Shown: piece after piece, positions 33,960 through 43,783 of the stretch
Position numbering within the stretch: the stretch's first letter is position 1
Layout: each line of letters opens with the position of its first letter
Assembly (NCBI RefSeq): GCF_017948675.1
Contig: NZ_JAGFBU010000001.1
Coordinates: 620,001 to 684,000 of the forward strand
Length of the DNA stretch: 64,000 nt
From: Flavobacterium flabelliforme
GTDB lineage: Bacteria > Bacteroidota > Bacteroidia > Flavobacteriales > Flavobacteriaceae
Reading direction: 5' to 3'
Program-made: the position numbers and the translations under genes
Notes under the pieces: model-generated
Told to the model about the DNA's origin: nothing
The model's input: the letters and a program-made list of their open reading frames with translations, nothing else
Databases searched by the model: none

Positions 33960-34544
33960 TTATTTAATAGTCTCTACAACTTCTCCACATTTTAGCATTT
34001 TAGTTCCATAATACGGATTTTTTACTGCATTTTCCTTACTTAACCAGTTAGCTCCTTTTCCGTCATTTGCCATAGGGCAAAACTGGTAATAAACAGGAGT
34101 TTGAAACTTAGCTACTTTAACCAAATCATACATTTTTTTAGACAAAGACACGAAAAGCAGTCTTTGTGCTTTTACATCTTGAGTTGCGGCAATACCTTTG
34201 GCATCAGCCATAACATTTTTCATTACTTTCATCCAAACTTTATGAACGTCTTTTGAAAGTTCACCCATCTTTACTTCGCTCAAAGAAGTGACTAACAATT
34301 TTGCTTTAGCAGCAGCTGTTACGCCATCAGTCTTCACCAATTCATCTTTAAGTAGAAAATAATTCTCAAAAACACCATTTAATTTAGCATCCAGCATATC
34401 AGTTTTGAATGAAGAGACAGAGCTGCTTCTTGTTTGCTTAGGCATTTTGACTTTATCAGTTGAAGATTTTAAGTTTGTTGCATTTACATTTGAAATGAAA
34501 AATAAAACCATAATTGCAATCACAGATTTTTTTATAGTACTCAT
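33960..34544 (-). CDS. DUF3347 domain exported protein
   Basis: 194 residues with a signal peptide (MSTIKKSVIAIMVLFFISNVNA). The body is a helical DUF3347 domain (LNGVFENYFLLKDELVKTD, then helices). The C-terminal end, YYQFCPMANDGKGANWL and MLKCGEVVE, offers Cys and Met side chains and resembles the copper-binding tails found on CusB-type adaptors in Bacteroidota. First gene of the metal locus. A periplasmic copper-binding role is inferred from domain and neighbours. Confidence 0.88.
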   Translation of the reverse strand: MSTIKKSVIAIMVLFFISNVNATNLKSSTDKVKMPKQTRSSSVSSFKTDMLDAKLNGVFENYFLLKDELVKTDGVTAAAKAKLLVTSLSEVKMGELSKDVHKVWMKVMKNVMADAKGIAATQDVKAQRLLFVSLSKKMYDLVKVAKFQTPVYYQFCPMANDGKGANWLSKENAVKNPYYGTKMLKCGEVVETIK

Positions 34545-34703
34545 TGTGTTCTTTATTTAAAATTATATTTGAGTATAAATTTAATGATTTTAAAGTATCA
34601 AAGTGGCAGAATTTTATTCTTTTTAGTTTTGATAAAAGTCAGACTCCATTTTTTAGTATCAAAAAAAAACAAACTAAAAAGAGAAACTGGAATACCCTAT
34701 TTT

Positions 34704-34740
34704 TAAAAAAAAAGCTCAGTATCGTAAGACACCAAGCTTT
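34704..34740 (-). terminator. Terminator after the holin-like gene
   Basis: On the minus strand AGCTTGGTGTC pairs with GATACTGAGCT through three G-U pairs over a TTAC loop, followed by ten Ts. Because of the G-U pairs it would be weak on the other strand. Confidence 0.7.
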
Positions 34741-34764
34741 CCTATAAAGAAAATGAGCAAATTA

Positions 34765-35109
34765 TTACTTTCCTTCTCCTAGAATCCCATTCATAACAGA
34801 CTGCAAAACGGACAATACAATACTAAATAACAAGGCTGTAAAAAAGGTGTCTACTTTAAAACCACCTACAATATTGGTACATAATATAATAATAAGTGCA
34901 TTGATGATTAGCAAAAACAATCCTAAAGTAAGAATCGTAACTGGCAAAGTAAAAAGCACTAAAATTGGCTTGATAAAAATATTAAGCAATCCCAATACTA
35001 TTGCCACAATTAATGCGGTAGAAAAACCAGCGACATGAACCCCGGGCATAAAATTTGAAATAAGCAAGACTAAAGCTGCTGTAACTATTATTTTAATCAG
35101 TAAATTCAT
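34765..35109 (-). CDS. Phage holin-family (PF04020-type) membrane protein
   Basis: 114-residue inner-membrane protein with four hydrophobic segments: residues 5-20, 27-46 (with the family's GLLNIFIKPIL motif at 40-50), 55-80 and 88-110. The family is named after holins but is found chromosomally in most bacteria with no phage link. No lysis partner is nearby. Single gene with its own terminator; function unknown. Confidence 0.85.
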   Translation of the reverse strand: MNLLIKIIVTAALVLLISNFMPGVHVAGFSTALIVAIVLGLLNIFIKPILVLFTLPVTILTLGLFLLIINALIIILCTNIVGGFKVDTFFTALLFSIVLSVLQSVMNGILGEGK

Positions 35110-35162
35110 TTTTTGTGTTTTTTAAGTTTTAATAAATGTAGTAATAATTAAAGTAGGTTTTA

Positions 35163-35921
35163 CTATTGTAAAAAAGCAGTTACTTTTTGATAAAATTCTG
35201 CTGGATTTTCTGCATGCAACCAATGTCCAACATTTGGAATAGTTTCTATAATTGAATCAGGAAAATGCTTTTTGATGTTTTCAAAATCGCGATCTAATAT
35301 ATATTTCGAATTTCCACCACGAATAAATAATGTGGGTTTGCTAAAAACGAGATCTTCTGGAAGCGCAACCCCAATTTCATCCATTTTATGATTAAAAACA
35401 GCTAAATTGAATCGGAAAGCCAATTGACCTGGCTCTACCCAATATAAATTTTTCATTAAGAATTGGCGTGTTCCAAAATCAGGAATGAAGTTTTTCATAA
35501 TCTCTTCCACATCCGAGCGACTTGGTTTTATAGAGAAATCAACGGCATTTAATCCTGCCAAAATATCCTGATGATGCTGTGGATAAAACTTGGGTCCAAT
35601 ATCAGCAACAATTAATTTGCTTACTAATTCAGGATGTCTTGTTGCTAAAAGCATCGCTACTTTTCCGCCCATGGAATGCCCAATGATATTAATGTTTTCG
35701 AGATTATGAAGTTGACAATAGTCGAAAACATCTTCAACCATGATTTCATAACTAAACTCTTCCGACTGTAAACTGCGACCGTGGTTGCGTAAATCTAATG
35801 CATGGACTTCGAAATTTACAGCGAACTGTGTGGCTAAGGTTTTCCAATTGTCAGACATTCCTAGAAATCCATGAAGGATTAATAGTGGCTGACCAGAACC
35901 TTCTATTTTTGAATATAACAT
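35163..35921 (-). CDS. Alpha/beta hydrolase, YbfF-like esterase
   Basis: 252-residue cytoplasmic hydrolase. Oxyanion segment LHGFLGMSDNW (17-27), nucleophile elbow GHSMGG with Ser83, DIGP after strand 6 (108-111) and catalytic His233 in GHWLHAENP. Order of motifs and the DLRNHGRS segment fit the YbfF/PldB-like esterases. Natural substrate unknown; small acyl esters are likely. It follows pdxJ with a 78-base gap. Confidence 0.9.
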   Translation of the reverse strand: MLYSKIEGSGQPLLILHGFLGMSDNWKTLATQFAVNFEVHALDLRNHGRSLQSEEFSYEIMVEDVFDYCQLHNLENINIIGHSMGGKVAMLLATRHPELVSKLIVADIGPKFYPQHHQDILAGLNAVDFSIKPSRSDVEEIMKNFIPDFGTRQFLMKNLYWVEPGQLAFRFNLAVFNHKMDEIGVALPEDLVFSKPTLFIRGGNSKYILDRDFENIKKHFPDSIIETIPNVGHWLHAENPAEFYQKVTAFLQ

Positions 35922-35999
35922 TATATTTTAGATTGTAGAGTAATGATCAAAGATTATAGATCTAAATAAGCGTCTAAAATCATTACCCTTTTTAATGAA

Positions 36000-36713
36000 T
36001 TATTTCATTTTTTGTAAATACATATTTACCACATTTTCTAAACCCAGATATAAAGCTTCTGAAATTAATGCGTGGCCAATAGATACTTCTAGCAAACCAG
36101 GAATATTTTGTTTAAAAAATTGAATGTTATCCAAACTTAAATCATGACCAGCATTGATTCCTAAATTTAATTCATTTGCAAAAATAGCCGCTTTGATATA
36201 CGGATCAATTCCTCTTTCGTTGCCTAAACTATATTGGTGTGCAAAGGCTTCTGTGTATAATTCGATTCTATCGGTTCCCGTTTTTTTAGCACCTTCGATC
36301 ATTTCATGAATAGGATCTACAAAAATAGAAGTTCGAATACCGTGACGTTGAAACTCTTGAATCATCTCTGTCAAATAGGCTTGATTTTTTACTGTATCCC
36401 AACCTGCCGAAGATGTAATGGCTCCAATAGCATCAGGAACTAAAGTTACTTGCTCTGGTTTGCATTCTAAAACTAAATCTATGAAATTATGTTGTGGATT
36501 TCCCTCAATATTAAATTCCGTGTAGACGATCGGTTTCAAGTCACGTGCATCTTGATAACGAATATGACGTTCATCTGGTCTAGGATGAATGGTGATTCCT
36601 TGCGCTCCAAATTTTTGAATATCGGTCGCTACTTTTAACAAATCGGGCACATTTCCACCGCGAGCATTACGCAAAGTGGCTATTTTATTGATATTTACAC
36701 TTAACTTTGTCAT
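36000..36713 (-). CDS. pdxJ: Pyridoxine 5'-phosphate synthase PdxJ
   Basis: Condenses 1-deoxyxylulose 5-phosphate with 3-amino-2-oxopropyl phosphate to pyridoxine phosphate (DXP-dependent vitamin B6 route). 237 residues, TIM barrel with [13 protein letters not shown] at the first strand, the phosphate-binding HPRPDERHI (42-50), EFNIEGNP, and the C-terminal NAGHDLSL and [11 protein letters not shown] motifs. All family active-site segments present. Divergent from the CBS gene. Confidence 0.97.
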   Translation of the reverse strand: MTKLSVNINKIATLRNARGGNVPDLLKVATDIQKFGAQGITIHPRPDERHIRYQDARDLKPIVYTEFNIEGNPQHNFIDLVLECKPEQVTLVPDAIGAITSSAGWDTVKNQAYLTEMIQEFQRHGIRTSIFVDPIHEMIEGAKKTGTDRIELYTEAFAHQYSLGNERGIDPYIKAAIFANELNLGINAGHDLSLDNIQFFKQNIPGLLEVSIGHALISEALYLGLENVVNMYLQKMK

Positions 36714-36827
36714 GAAAACTAATTTTTATTTTGATACTACTATTTAGTAGAAGCAAAAATACAAAGTAAAATCTAGGACTTTTTGCTTATTTTTGATTAT
36801 TTTGCATCGAATATTGAGGAATGATTT

Positions 36828-37487
36828 ATGACAGAAATTACAGAATACATCACTAATGATTTTAAAGCGATTGACAGTCAAGATACCATATCTACTGTTC
36901 AAACGTTTTTTGACGATTTACATTTTTCGCATTTTCCAATTATCGAAGAGGGTATTTACATTGGGAGCATCGCAGCAGAAGATATTGAGACCTTTGATTT
37001 TGATAAAAAAGTAACCGATTATCGTTTTACATTAGAAGGTTTTTTTGCAAGAACTACAACAATTTGGCTTGATGTTTTAGAAGTTTTTGCCAAAAATCAC
37101 ACTAATTTAGTTCCCGTTTTGGATGAGAACAATACTTATGTGGGATATTATGAAATAGAAGACATCATGAAATTTTTTCATGAAACTCCTTTTTTGAAAG
37201 AACCAGGTGCCATCATCATTGTCAAAAAACCCATATTGGATTATTCTATGAGCCAAATTACTCAAATAGTCGAAAGCAATAATGGTAAGATTCTAGGAGT
37301 ATTTATTTCCGAAGCAGATGCTTCAAGTGTAGAGGTGACTTTAAAAATAAGTTTAGGAGCAATGAATGAAATCATCCAAACTTTTAGAAGATACGATTAT
37401 GAAATCATGTCCGACCATCAGGAAGATAATTACATCAACAATTTAAAGGAACGTTCTGAATATTTAGACAAGTACCTTAATATATAA
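36828..37487 (+). CDS. CBS-domain protein
   Basis: 219-residue cytoplasmic protein with a pair of CBS domains (about 15-65 and 75-125), of the kind that bind adenosyl nucleotides; the end of the second (LVPVLDENNTYVGYYEIEDIMKF) is typical. The C-terminal 85 residues read like an ACT-type domain (ILGVFISEADASSVEVTLKIS). It opens the plus-strand run that continues with nadK and porG. Its partner is unknown. TATTTTTG at 36788-36795 may be its -7 element. Confidence 0.85.
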   Translation: MTEITEYITNDFKAIDSQDTISTVQTFFDDLHFSHFPIIEEGIYIGSIAAEDIETFDFDKKVTDYRFTLEGFFARTTTIWLDVLEVFAKNHTNLVPVLDENNTYVGYYEIEDIMKFFHETPFLKEPGAIIIVKKPILDYSMSQITQIVESNNGKILGVFISEADASSVEVTLKISLGAMNEIIQTFRRYDYEIMSDHQEDNYINNLKERSEYLDKYLNI

Positions 37488-37589
37488 CAACAAATTTAGG
37501 AAATGGTTTTCATTAAAAAAGAAATGACTATTTATTGGTCCTCTTTTTTCAATTAACAACTATTTATCTCACTATCAAATTTAAAAAAA

Positions 37590-38474
37590 ATGAAAGTAGC
37601 GATCTACGGTCAATATTATCAAAATAGCACACAACCCATTATAAATGACATTTTTGTTTTTCTCACCAAAAACAATGTAGAGATGATCATAGAAGCAAAT
37701 TTTCTGTCGATGCTTTACGAACGTAAATTAGTAGAGAATAAATATAAAACTTTTACTTCTCACTTAGAATTAGATTCTAGTTTTGATATGTTAATTAGTA
37801 TTGGCGGAGACGGAACAATTTTAAGAGCTGCTACATTAGTTCGTGATTCTGGAATACCAATCTTAGGAATTAACGCAGGCAGGTTAGGTTTTTTAGCAAG
37901 CGTTCAAAAAGAGAATATATCTGAATTCCTTCAATTTGTGTTAGATAAAAAATACACTATTTCTCAAAGAGCACTAATTAGCATAGACTGTTCTACGCCA
38001 AATGAGTCTATTGAAGAAATGAATTTTGCGATGAACGAAATCACAGTGAGCAGAAAAGATACTACAGCGATGATAACCATTGACACGTATTTAAATGGAG
38101 AATATTTAAATTCCTATTGGGCAGATGGCTTAATTATTTCAACACCTACAGGAACAACTGGCTATAATTTAAGTTGTGGCGGACCTATCTTGACTCCAGA
38201 TGTAAAAAGTTTAGTAATAACTCCTATAGCACCACACAACTTAACCACTAGACCTCTTGTTGTACCAGATAGTACCGAAATTCGATTAAAAGTTTCAGGT
38301 AGAGAGGCCAATTATTTAGTCTCACTAGACTCCAGAGTTACGTCGGTAAAGAATGAGTCGATACTGACTTTAAAGAAAACACCTTTTAATATCAATATGG
38401 TAGAAATACCAAGAGAAACTTTTGTACAAACATTACGCAACAAATTACTTTGGGGAGAAGACAAAAGAAATTAA
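37590..38474 (+). CDS. nadK: NAD kinase
   Basis: Phosphorylates NAD+ to NADP+. 294 residues with the diacylglycerol-kinase-like fold: SIGGDGTILRAA near residue 71 containing the catalytic aspartate, GINAGRLGFLA, the NE motif in AMNEITVSR, and the glycine-rich SCGGPILTP. Placed between the CBS gene and porG. The assignment is firm. Confidence 0.97.
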   Translation: MKVAIYGQYYQNSTQPIINDIFVFLTKNNVEMIIEANFLSMLYERKLVENKYKTFTSHLELDSSFDMLISIGGDGTILRAATLVRDSGIPILGINAGRLGFLASVQKENISEFLQFVLDKKYTISQRALISIDCSTPNESIEEMNFAMNEITVSRKDTTAMITIDTYLNGEYLNSYWADGLIISTPTGTTGYNLSCGGPILTPDVKSLVITPIAPHNLTTRPLVVPDSTEIRLKVSGREANYLVSLDSRVTSVKNESILTLKKTPFNINMVEIPRETFVQTLRNKLLWGEDKRN

Positions 38475-38587
38475 TTCATTTTGAAAGAATGCGATACGAT
38501 TTTATCCTTTTTTAACGTTTAAATAAACAAATACTTATTTTGTATTAAATAACTATGATAAAAAAATAGAGAATTAAACGAATGGGT

Positions 38588-38617
38588 ATTGAAACGAATT
38601 GATAATTATTATATTTG
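38588..38617 (+). promoter_or_regulatory. Promoter of the porG-uppS-bamA cluster
   Basis: TTG (38589-38591), 18-base spacer and TATATTTG (38610-38617), a good consensus match, with a leader of only about 13 bases before the porG ATG. Confidence 0.8.
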
Positions 38618-38635
38618 CACGCAATTTTTGATTAA

Positions 38636-39310
38636 ATGAACAAGATTTTTTATTTTTTTATTTGTCTTATCCCATTCATGGGTGCTCAAGCTCAGATTCA
38701 TGAGGTTGGAGTATTCTTAGGAGGTAGTAATTATATTGGAGAAGTAGGACCTACAACGTACATCGCTCCAAATAAATTAGCATTTGGTTTACTCTATAAA
38801 TGGAATAAAAGTCCTAGACATTCCTTTCGAGCTTCCTATATTCAGTCAGAGATTACTTCAAATGACTTAAATTCTAAAGAAAACAGTAGAACTCAAAGAG
38901 GATACCGTTTCGATAATGATTTAAAAGAATTTAATTTAGGTTTAGAATTCAACTTTTTTGATTTTAATCTTCACAATTTAGACAGAAAAATAACACCGTA
39001 TGTTGCCTCTGGAGTCAGTTACTTTTTTAGCAAATACGAAATATCAGATCCTCAAACAGGCGCTAGATCTGGTGGAAGAACAGAGAGAAGAAAATCTATA
39101 GCAATTCCTATGATAGTCGGAGTAAAATCAAATTTATCTCCGCATTTAATTCTTGCTCTTGAAACCGGAGCACGATATACATTGACAGATAATATAGATG
39201 GCAGTTTTAATAACAATTTCGGAAATATAAATAATAATGATTGGTATGTATTTTCAGGAGTTACACTAACGTATACTTTTGGAGAAAAACCCTGTTATTG
39301 TGCACAATAA
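38636..39310 (+). CDS. porG: Type IX secretion protein PorG (DUF6089 outer-membrane barrel)
   Basis: 224 residues with signal peptide (MNKIFYFFICLIPFMGAQAQ). The mature protein alternates polar and hydrophobic residues as an eight-strand barrel, from VGVFLGGSNYIGEVG to the closing VFSGVTLTYTFGEKPCYC. This matches the DUF6089/PorG family, reported as an outer-membrane part of the type IX secretion system in Porphyromonas. Its place just before uppS and bamA is the conserved position in the phylum. Some PorG proteins are lipid-modified or bind the PorKN ring; that cannot be shown here. Confidence 0.85.
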   Translation: MNKIFYFFICLIPFMGAQAQIHEVGVFLGGSNYIGEVGPTTYIAPNKLAFGLLYKWNKSPRHSFRASYIQSEITSNDLNSKENSRTQRGYRFDNDLKEFNLGLEFNFFDFNLHNLDRKITPYVASGVSYFFSKYEISDPQTGARSGGRTERRKSIAIPMIVGVKSNLSPHLILALETGARYTLTDNIDGSFNNNFGNINNNDWYVFSGVTLTYTFGEKPCYCAQ

Positions 39311-39314
39311 ATAA

Positions 39315-40055
39315 ATGAATTTACTACAGGACATTGACCCGTTAAGACTACCAAAACATCTAGCCATAATTATGGACGGAAATGGTCGTTGGGCAAAACA
39401 GCAAGGACTTTTGCGAGCTTTAGGTCATGAAAGCGGAACAAAATCTGTAAAAGTAATTATAGAAGCTAGTGCTAAACTTGGCATTGAGTTTCTTACTTTA
39501 TACGCTTTTTCTACTGAAAATTGGAACAGACCAAAATTAGAAGTCGAAACCTTGATGAGAGTATTGATTAATTCTTTGAAAAAGGAATTAACTACTTTGC
39601 AAAAAAACAACATAAAGCTTACTGCAATTGGTAATTTAGAGCAATTACCAAAATCGGCACAAAAGGAACTTCTTGATGTAATTGACAAAACAAAAGACAA
39701 TACGCAAATGACTCTAACCTTGGCCTTAAGCTACGGATCTAGAGAAGAACTTGTCAATGCGGTAAGAAATATATGTAGTAAAGTTAAAAATAATATAATT
39801 TCAATAGACAGTATTGACGATTCAATTATTAATGAGCATCTTTACACGCAAAATTTACCAGACGTAGATTTATTAATACGAACAAGTGGAGAACATAGAA
39901 TAAGTAACTTTTTGTTGTGGCAGATTGCTTACGCAGAATTATATTTTACTGACATATTATGGCCAGACTTTAAAGAACAAGATTTATATGAGGCTATCGT
40001 TAGTTATCAAAAAAGAGAACGTAGATTTGGAAAAACAAGTGAACAAATTAAATAA
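39315..40055 (+). CDS. uppS: Undecaprenyl diphosphate synthase (isoprenyl transferase)
   Basis: Builds undecaprenyl diphosphate, carrier lipid for peptidoglycan and O-antigen. 246 residues, cis-prenyltransferase with MDGNGRWAKQ (catalytic Asp21), FSTENWNRP, LALSYGSREELV, and RTSGEHRISNFLLWQIAYAELYF with the RxSxExRxxNFLxWQ signature. It starts four bases after porG and overlaps or abuts bamA, so one transcript. Confidence 0.97.
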   Translation: MNLLQDIDPLRLPKHLAIIMDGNGRWAKQQGLLRALGHESGTKSVKVIIEASAKLGIEFLTLYAFSTENWNRPKLEVETLMRVLINSLKKELTTLQKNNIKLTAIGNLEQLPKSAQKELLDVIDKTKDNTQMTLTLALSYGSREELVNAVRNICSKVKNNIISIDSIDDSIINEHLYTQNLPDVDLLIRTSGEHRISNFLLWQIAYAELYFTDILWPDFKEQDLYEAIVSYQKRERRFGKTSEQIK

Positions 40056-42717
40056 TTTTTTAGTGTTAAATAAAAGCATAAAAATAGCCCTTACCGTTTT
40101 GATTTTTGGAAGTTTTTCATCAGTGAAAGCCCAAGAAAGAGTTCCTTTTGATCAAGGTAAAAAATACATTTTAGCCGATGTTGCTATAATCGGAGATATC
40201 AGTTTCAATTCACAAACTGTCGTTACTTTTTCTGGTTTACAAAAAGGACAAGAACTTACTATTCCAGGTGAAGAAATCAGTACTGCTATCAAAAAACTAG
40301 GAAAACTTGGTCTTTTTGATGAAATTACTTTTTATGTAAATAAAATACAAAATGACAGTATCTATCTTGACTTAAACCTTATCGAATTACCAAAATTAAA
40401 TGAGGTAAAGTTTGTTGGGGTTAAGAAAAACAAAACAGAATCTTTAATCAAAGATAATAGTCTTACTAAAGGTAAAGTGGTCAATGAAAACTTGATAACA
40501 ACTACTAAAAATTATATTGAAAACAAATATAAAAAGGACGGTTATTACAATACTAAAGTTAATATCAACACAGTAAAAGATACCACTGTTGCCAACCAAG
40601 TCAATATGCTTGTTACTATTGACAAAGGAACAAAAGTAAAAATACATGAAATTGACTTTGTAGGAAATACAAAATTATCGGATAAAGTATTGCGTAAAGC
40701 GATGAAAGATACTAAACAAAAAAATCCTATCCGTATCCTAAAAGCATCCAAATTTATAAAAGAAAAATACAAATCTGATTTAGAAAAAGTGGTTGCTGCT
40801 TACAAGGAAAAAGGATATAGAGATGCTCGTATTATTTCAGATTCTGTAACTTATAATAAAGCTAAAAAAGCACTAGATATAAAAATTAATGTAGAAGAAG
40901 GTAATAAATATTATTTTGGAGATATTAAGTTTTTAGGAAATACTATTTATAGTGATCAAGGTTTGAGTCAAATTTTAGGCGTTAAAAAAGGAGACGTTTA
41001 TAATGGAGTTTTACTTGAAAAAAGAATAGCCGATAAGACTAAGCCTGACGGAGAAGACATTACCAATTTATACCAAAATAACGGTTATTTATTCTCTAAT
41101 ATCAATGCCGTAGAAGTTAGAACAGCAAACGACACTATTGACTTCGAAATTAGAGTTACAGAAGGACCAATTGCTTATTTTAATAAAATCACCGTAGTAG
41201 GGAATGACAAAACTAATGACCGTGTAATTTATCGTGAGTTAAAAACTAAACCGGGCGAAAAATACAGTAAAGATTTATTAGTAAGAACAGTAAGAGAAAT
41301 AGGTCAGCTTGGATTTTTTGATCCAGAAGCAATAGATCCTAAATTTAAAAATGTAGATTCATCAGCAGGAACTGTTGATATAGAATACAATCTTGTTGAA
41401 AAAGGGTCCAGCCAAATCGAACTTCAAGGAGGTTATGGTGGTGGTGGTTTCATCGGAACACTAGGATTGTCATTTAATAATTTTTCTGCTAGAAACTTAT
41501 TAAACAAAGATGCTTACAAACCATTACCAATGGGTGATGGTCAAAAAGTATCATTGCGTTTACAAGCGAGTACGTACTTTCAAACTTATAGTGTTTCCTT
41601 TTCGGAGCCATGGTTTGGTGGTAAAAAACCAGTTTCTTTTAGCACATCATTATCTTACAGTAAACAGTTTTTAAATAACTACATTACACAGAGAGCAGAT
41701 AAATCAAAAAGTTTTGACATCCTGACTTTATCTGTAGGAATTGCAAAAAGATTAACTGTGCCTGATGATTATTTCGTATTGTCTCAAGCTGTAAGTTACC
41801 AACACTACTCTTTAAATAATTACAACACTGGATTATTTACTTTTGGAGATGGTACTTCTAGAAACTTAGCTTATACAATAGGATTAACAAGAAGTAGTAA
41901 AGGTTTAAATCCTATTTTCCCGACTTATGGTTCTGAGTTTAGTATAACAGCAAAAATGACACCTCCTTATTCTTTATTTAATGGGATCAATTATGCTACT
42001 TTAGGAGATCAACAAGAATACAAATTAAAGAACACTGTAGACAGACAAAATATACCTGACACAAACGGTAATATTGTAAATATTGGAGATTATATCGACA
42101 GTAATGGAAACAAGGTTGCTGACTATACTCTTGCTGCAGCAGATCCTAGTAAAGTGGATCAAAAGAGATTTAATTGGTTAGAATATTATAAGATAAAATT
42201 TAAGGCTGATTGGTATAGTAAAATATACGGGAAACTAGTTCTTAAAACGATGGGTGAATTTGGTTTCCTTGGTGCATACAATCAAGAAAGAGGAGCAGTT
42301 CCTTTTGAGCGTTTCTATCTTGGTGGTGATGGGTTAGCAAATTATTCAATGGATGGTAGAGAAACTATTCAATTAAGAGGATATCCTAACAATTCATTGA
42401 CACCTACAAATAATGCAGGAGAGCAAATTGGAGCAACTGTATTTAATAAGTTTTCAATGGAAATGCGTTATCCTATAACCCTAAAATCATCGGCATCAAT
42501 TTATGCATTAGCCTTTGCAGAAGCAGGTTCATCATATGCTAGTTTCAAAAGCTACAATCCGTTTGCTTTAAACCGTTCTGCTGGTGTTGGTTTACGTGTC
42601 TTTATGCCGGCATTTGGATTATTAGGAATTGATTTTGGATATGGTTTTGATAGCCTTCCTGGAGAAACAAAAGCACATGGATGGGAACCTCACTTTATTA
42701 TTGGTCAACAATTTTAA
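40027..42717 (+). CDS. bamA: Outer-membrane protein assembly factor BamA
   Basis: Omp85-type insertase that folds beta-barrel proteins into the outer membrane. After a signal sequence (cleaved near VKAQ) come five POTRA repeats, e.g. NEVKFVGVKKN, KIHEIDFVGNTKL, YYFGDIKFLGNTIY, AYFNKITVVGNDKT, then the 16-strand barrel with the IQLRGYPNN motif (equivalent to VRGF) and a closing aromatic C-terminal F. The start is unresolved: TTG at 40027 overlaps uppS by 29 bases; GTG at 40063 also works. An ATG at 39925 is too deep in uppS. About 896 residues. Confidence 0.94.
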   Translation: MEKQVNKLNNFLVLNKSIKIALTVLIFGSFSSVKAQERVPFDQGKKYILADVAIIGDISFNSQTVVTFSGLQKGQELTIPGEEISTAIKKLGKLGLFDEITFYVNKIQNDSIYLDLNLIELPKLNEVKFVGVKKNKTESLIKDNSLTKGKVVNENLITTTKNYIENKYKKDGYYNTKVNINTVKDTTVANQVNMLVTIDKGTKVKIHEIDFVGNTKLSDKVLRKAMKDTKQKNPIRILKASKFIKEKYKSDLEKVVAAYKEKGYRDARIISDSVTYNKAKKALDIKINVEEGNKYYFGDIKFLGNTIYSDQGLSQILGVKKGDVYNGVLLEKRIADKTKPDGEDITNLYQNNGYLFSNINAVEVRTANDTIDFEIRVTEGPIAYFNKITVVGNDKTNDRVIYRELKTKPGEKYSKDLLVRTVREIGQLGFFDPEAIDPKFKNVDSSAGTVDIEYNLVEKGSSQIELQGGYGGGGFIGTLGLSFNNFSARNLLNKDAYKPLPMGDGQKVSLRLQASTYFQTYSVSFSEPWFGGKKPVSFSTSLSYSKQFLNNYITQRADKSKSFDILTLSVGIAKRLTVPDDYFVLSQAVSYQHYSLNNYNTGLFTFGDGTSRNLAYTIGLTRSSKGLNPIFPTYGSEFSITAKMTPPYSLFNGINYATLGDQQEYKLKNTVDRQNIPDTNGNIVNIGDYIDSNGNKVADYTLAAADPSKVDQKRFNWLEYYKIKFKADWYSKIYGKLVLKTMGEFGFLGAYNQERGAVPFERFYLGGDGLANYSMDGRETIQLRGYPNNSLTPTNNAGEQIGATVFNKFSMEMRYPITLKSSASIYALAFAEAGSSYASFKSYNPFALNRSAGVGLRVFMPAFGLLGIDFGYGFDSLPGETKAHGWEPHFIIGQQF

Positions 42718-42754
42718 TAAAAAGTGCTCATGATTTCTAAATAAAATAGCTTTT

Positions 42755-43765
42755 ATGAAAAAACAATTTTTATCTGTATTTTTAGCATTGATCACATATT
42801 CTGGGGTTAATGCTCAAGCCAAAGGAACGAAATTAGGCTTTATTGACATGGAATACATTTTAGAAAATGTATCCGATTATACGGAAGCTAAAAATCAGTT
42901 AGATCAAAAAGCCAATAAGTGGAAATTAGAAATTGAAACAAAAAAAATTGAAATCAATAAATTAAAAGAAGCCCTAAAAGCAGAAAAAGTTTTATTGACT
43001 AAAGAACTAATAGAAGAGAGAGAAACCGAAATTGCGTTTCTTGAAAATCAAAACTTAGAATATCAATTAAAAAGATTTGGGCCTAATGGAGATTTAATGA
43101 TTCAAAAATCTACTTTAGTCAAACCAATACAAGATCAAGTTTTTACTGCAGTTCAGGATATAGCTGAAAGATTAAAATATGATTTCATTTTTGATAAATC
43201 TTCAGATCTAACAATGCTTTTTGCAGCCAAAAGATTTGATATTAGTGAGCAAGTTTTACGAGTATTAAACCGAACAGAAAAAAGAGAGCAACTCACTAAA
43301 AAACAGCAAAAAGAAGCTGAAATAAAAGAAAGCAAAGAAGATGCCTTGGATGATAATCCAGATTTAGCAGAAAGAAAAAAACTTATAGAGGAGAAAAAGA
43401 CGGCACGTGAACAAATTCTAGAAGAGAGAAAATTGCTTCAAGAACAAAAGAAACAAGAATTTGAAGATAAAAGAAAACAAATTCAAGCTGAAAGAGAAGC
43501 TAAAAAAGCTGGCACGGTTTCTGCAAATATCAAAGAAGACAATGCGGTAACCACTCCTAAAAATGTTGAAACTAAAAAAGAATCCTTGGAGGAATCTAAG
43601 CAAAAAGAAAATGATGCGAGACTAAAAATTTTAGAAGACCGTAAAAAGGTTATTGAAGATCGCAAAAAAGAATTAGACGAAAAAAGAAAAAAAACAATAG
43701 AAGAAAGAGAAGCTCTTAAAAAGGCTAAAGAAGAAAAAACAAAAGAAAATACAAACAATAATTAA
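42755..43765 (+). CDS. OmpH/Skp-family periplasmic chaperone with long charged tail
   Basis: 336 residues with signal peptide (cleaved near VNAQA). Residues 25-170 form the Skp-like domain: KLGFIDMEYILENV, coiled-coil helices and the PIQDQVFTAVQDIAERLKYDFIFDKSSDLTMLFA end. Unusual is the extra C-terminal 160 residues, nearly all K, E, R, Q and D, with repeated I(L/I)E(D/E)RK and predicted coiled coil. First of two ompH genes after bamA, so it likely shields nascent barrel proteins for BamA. Confidence 0.9.
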   Translation: MKKQFLSVFLALITYSGVNAQAKGTKLGFIDMEYILENVSDYTEAKNQLDQKANKWKLEIETKKIEINKLKEALKAEKVLLTKELIEERETEIAFLENQNLEYQLKRFGPNGDLMIQKSTLVKPIQDQVFTAVQDIAERLKYDFIFDKSSDLTMLFAAKRFDISEQVLRVLNRTEKREQLTKKQQKEAEIKESKEDALDDNPDLAERKKLIEEKKTAREQILEERKLLQEQKKQEFEDKRKQIQAEREAKKAGTVSANIKEDNAVTTPKNVETKKESLEESKQKENDARLKILEDRKKVIEDRKKELDEKRKKTIEEREALKKAKEEKTKENTNNN

Positions 43766-43783
43766 TTACTTAATATTTTTAAA

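Noticed and set aside
34765-35109. Phage lysis (holin) gene
   Set aside because: The family name is historical; no endolysin or phage gene is near and the protein is a common chromosomal membrane protein.
39925-40026. ATG start for bamA inside uppS
   Set aside because: It would overlap uppS by 131 bases and put about 45 non-signal residues before the export signal.
43153-43758. Several phenylalanine/serine-rich frames on the minus strand
   Set aside because: They are antisense shadows of the K/E-rich coiled coil of the long OmpH gene.
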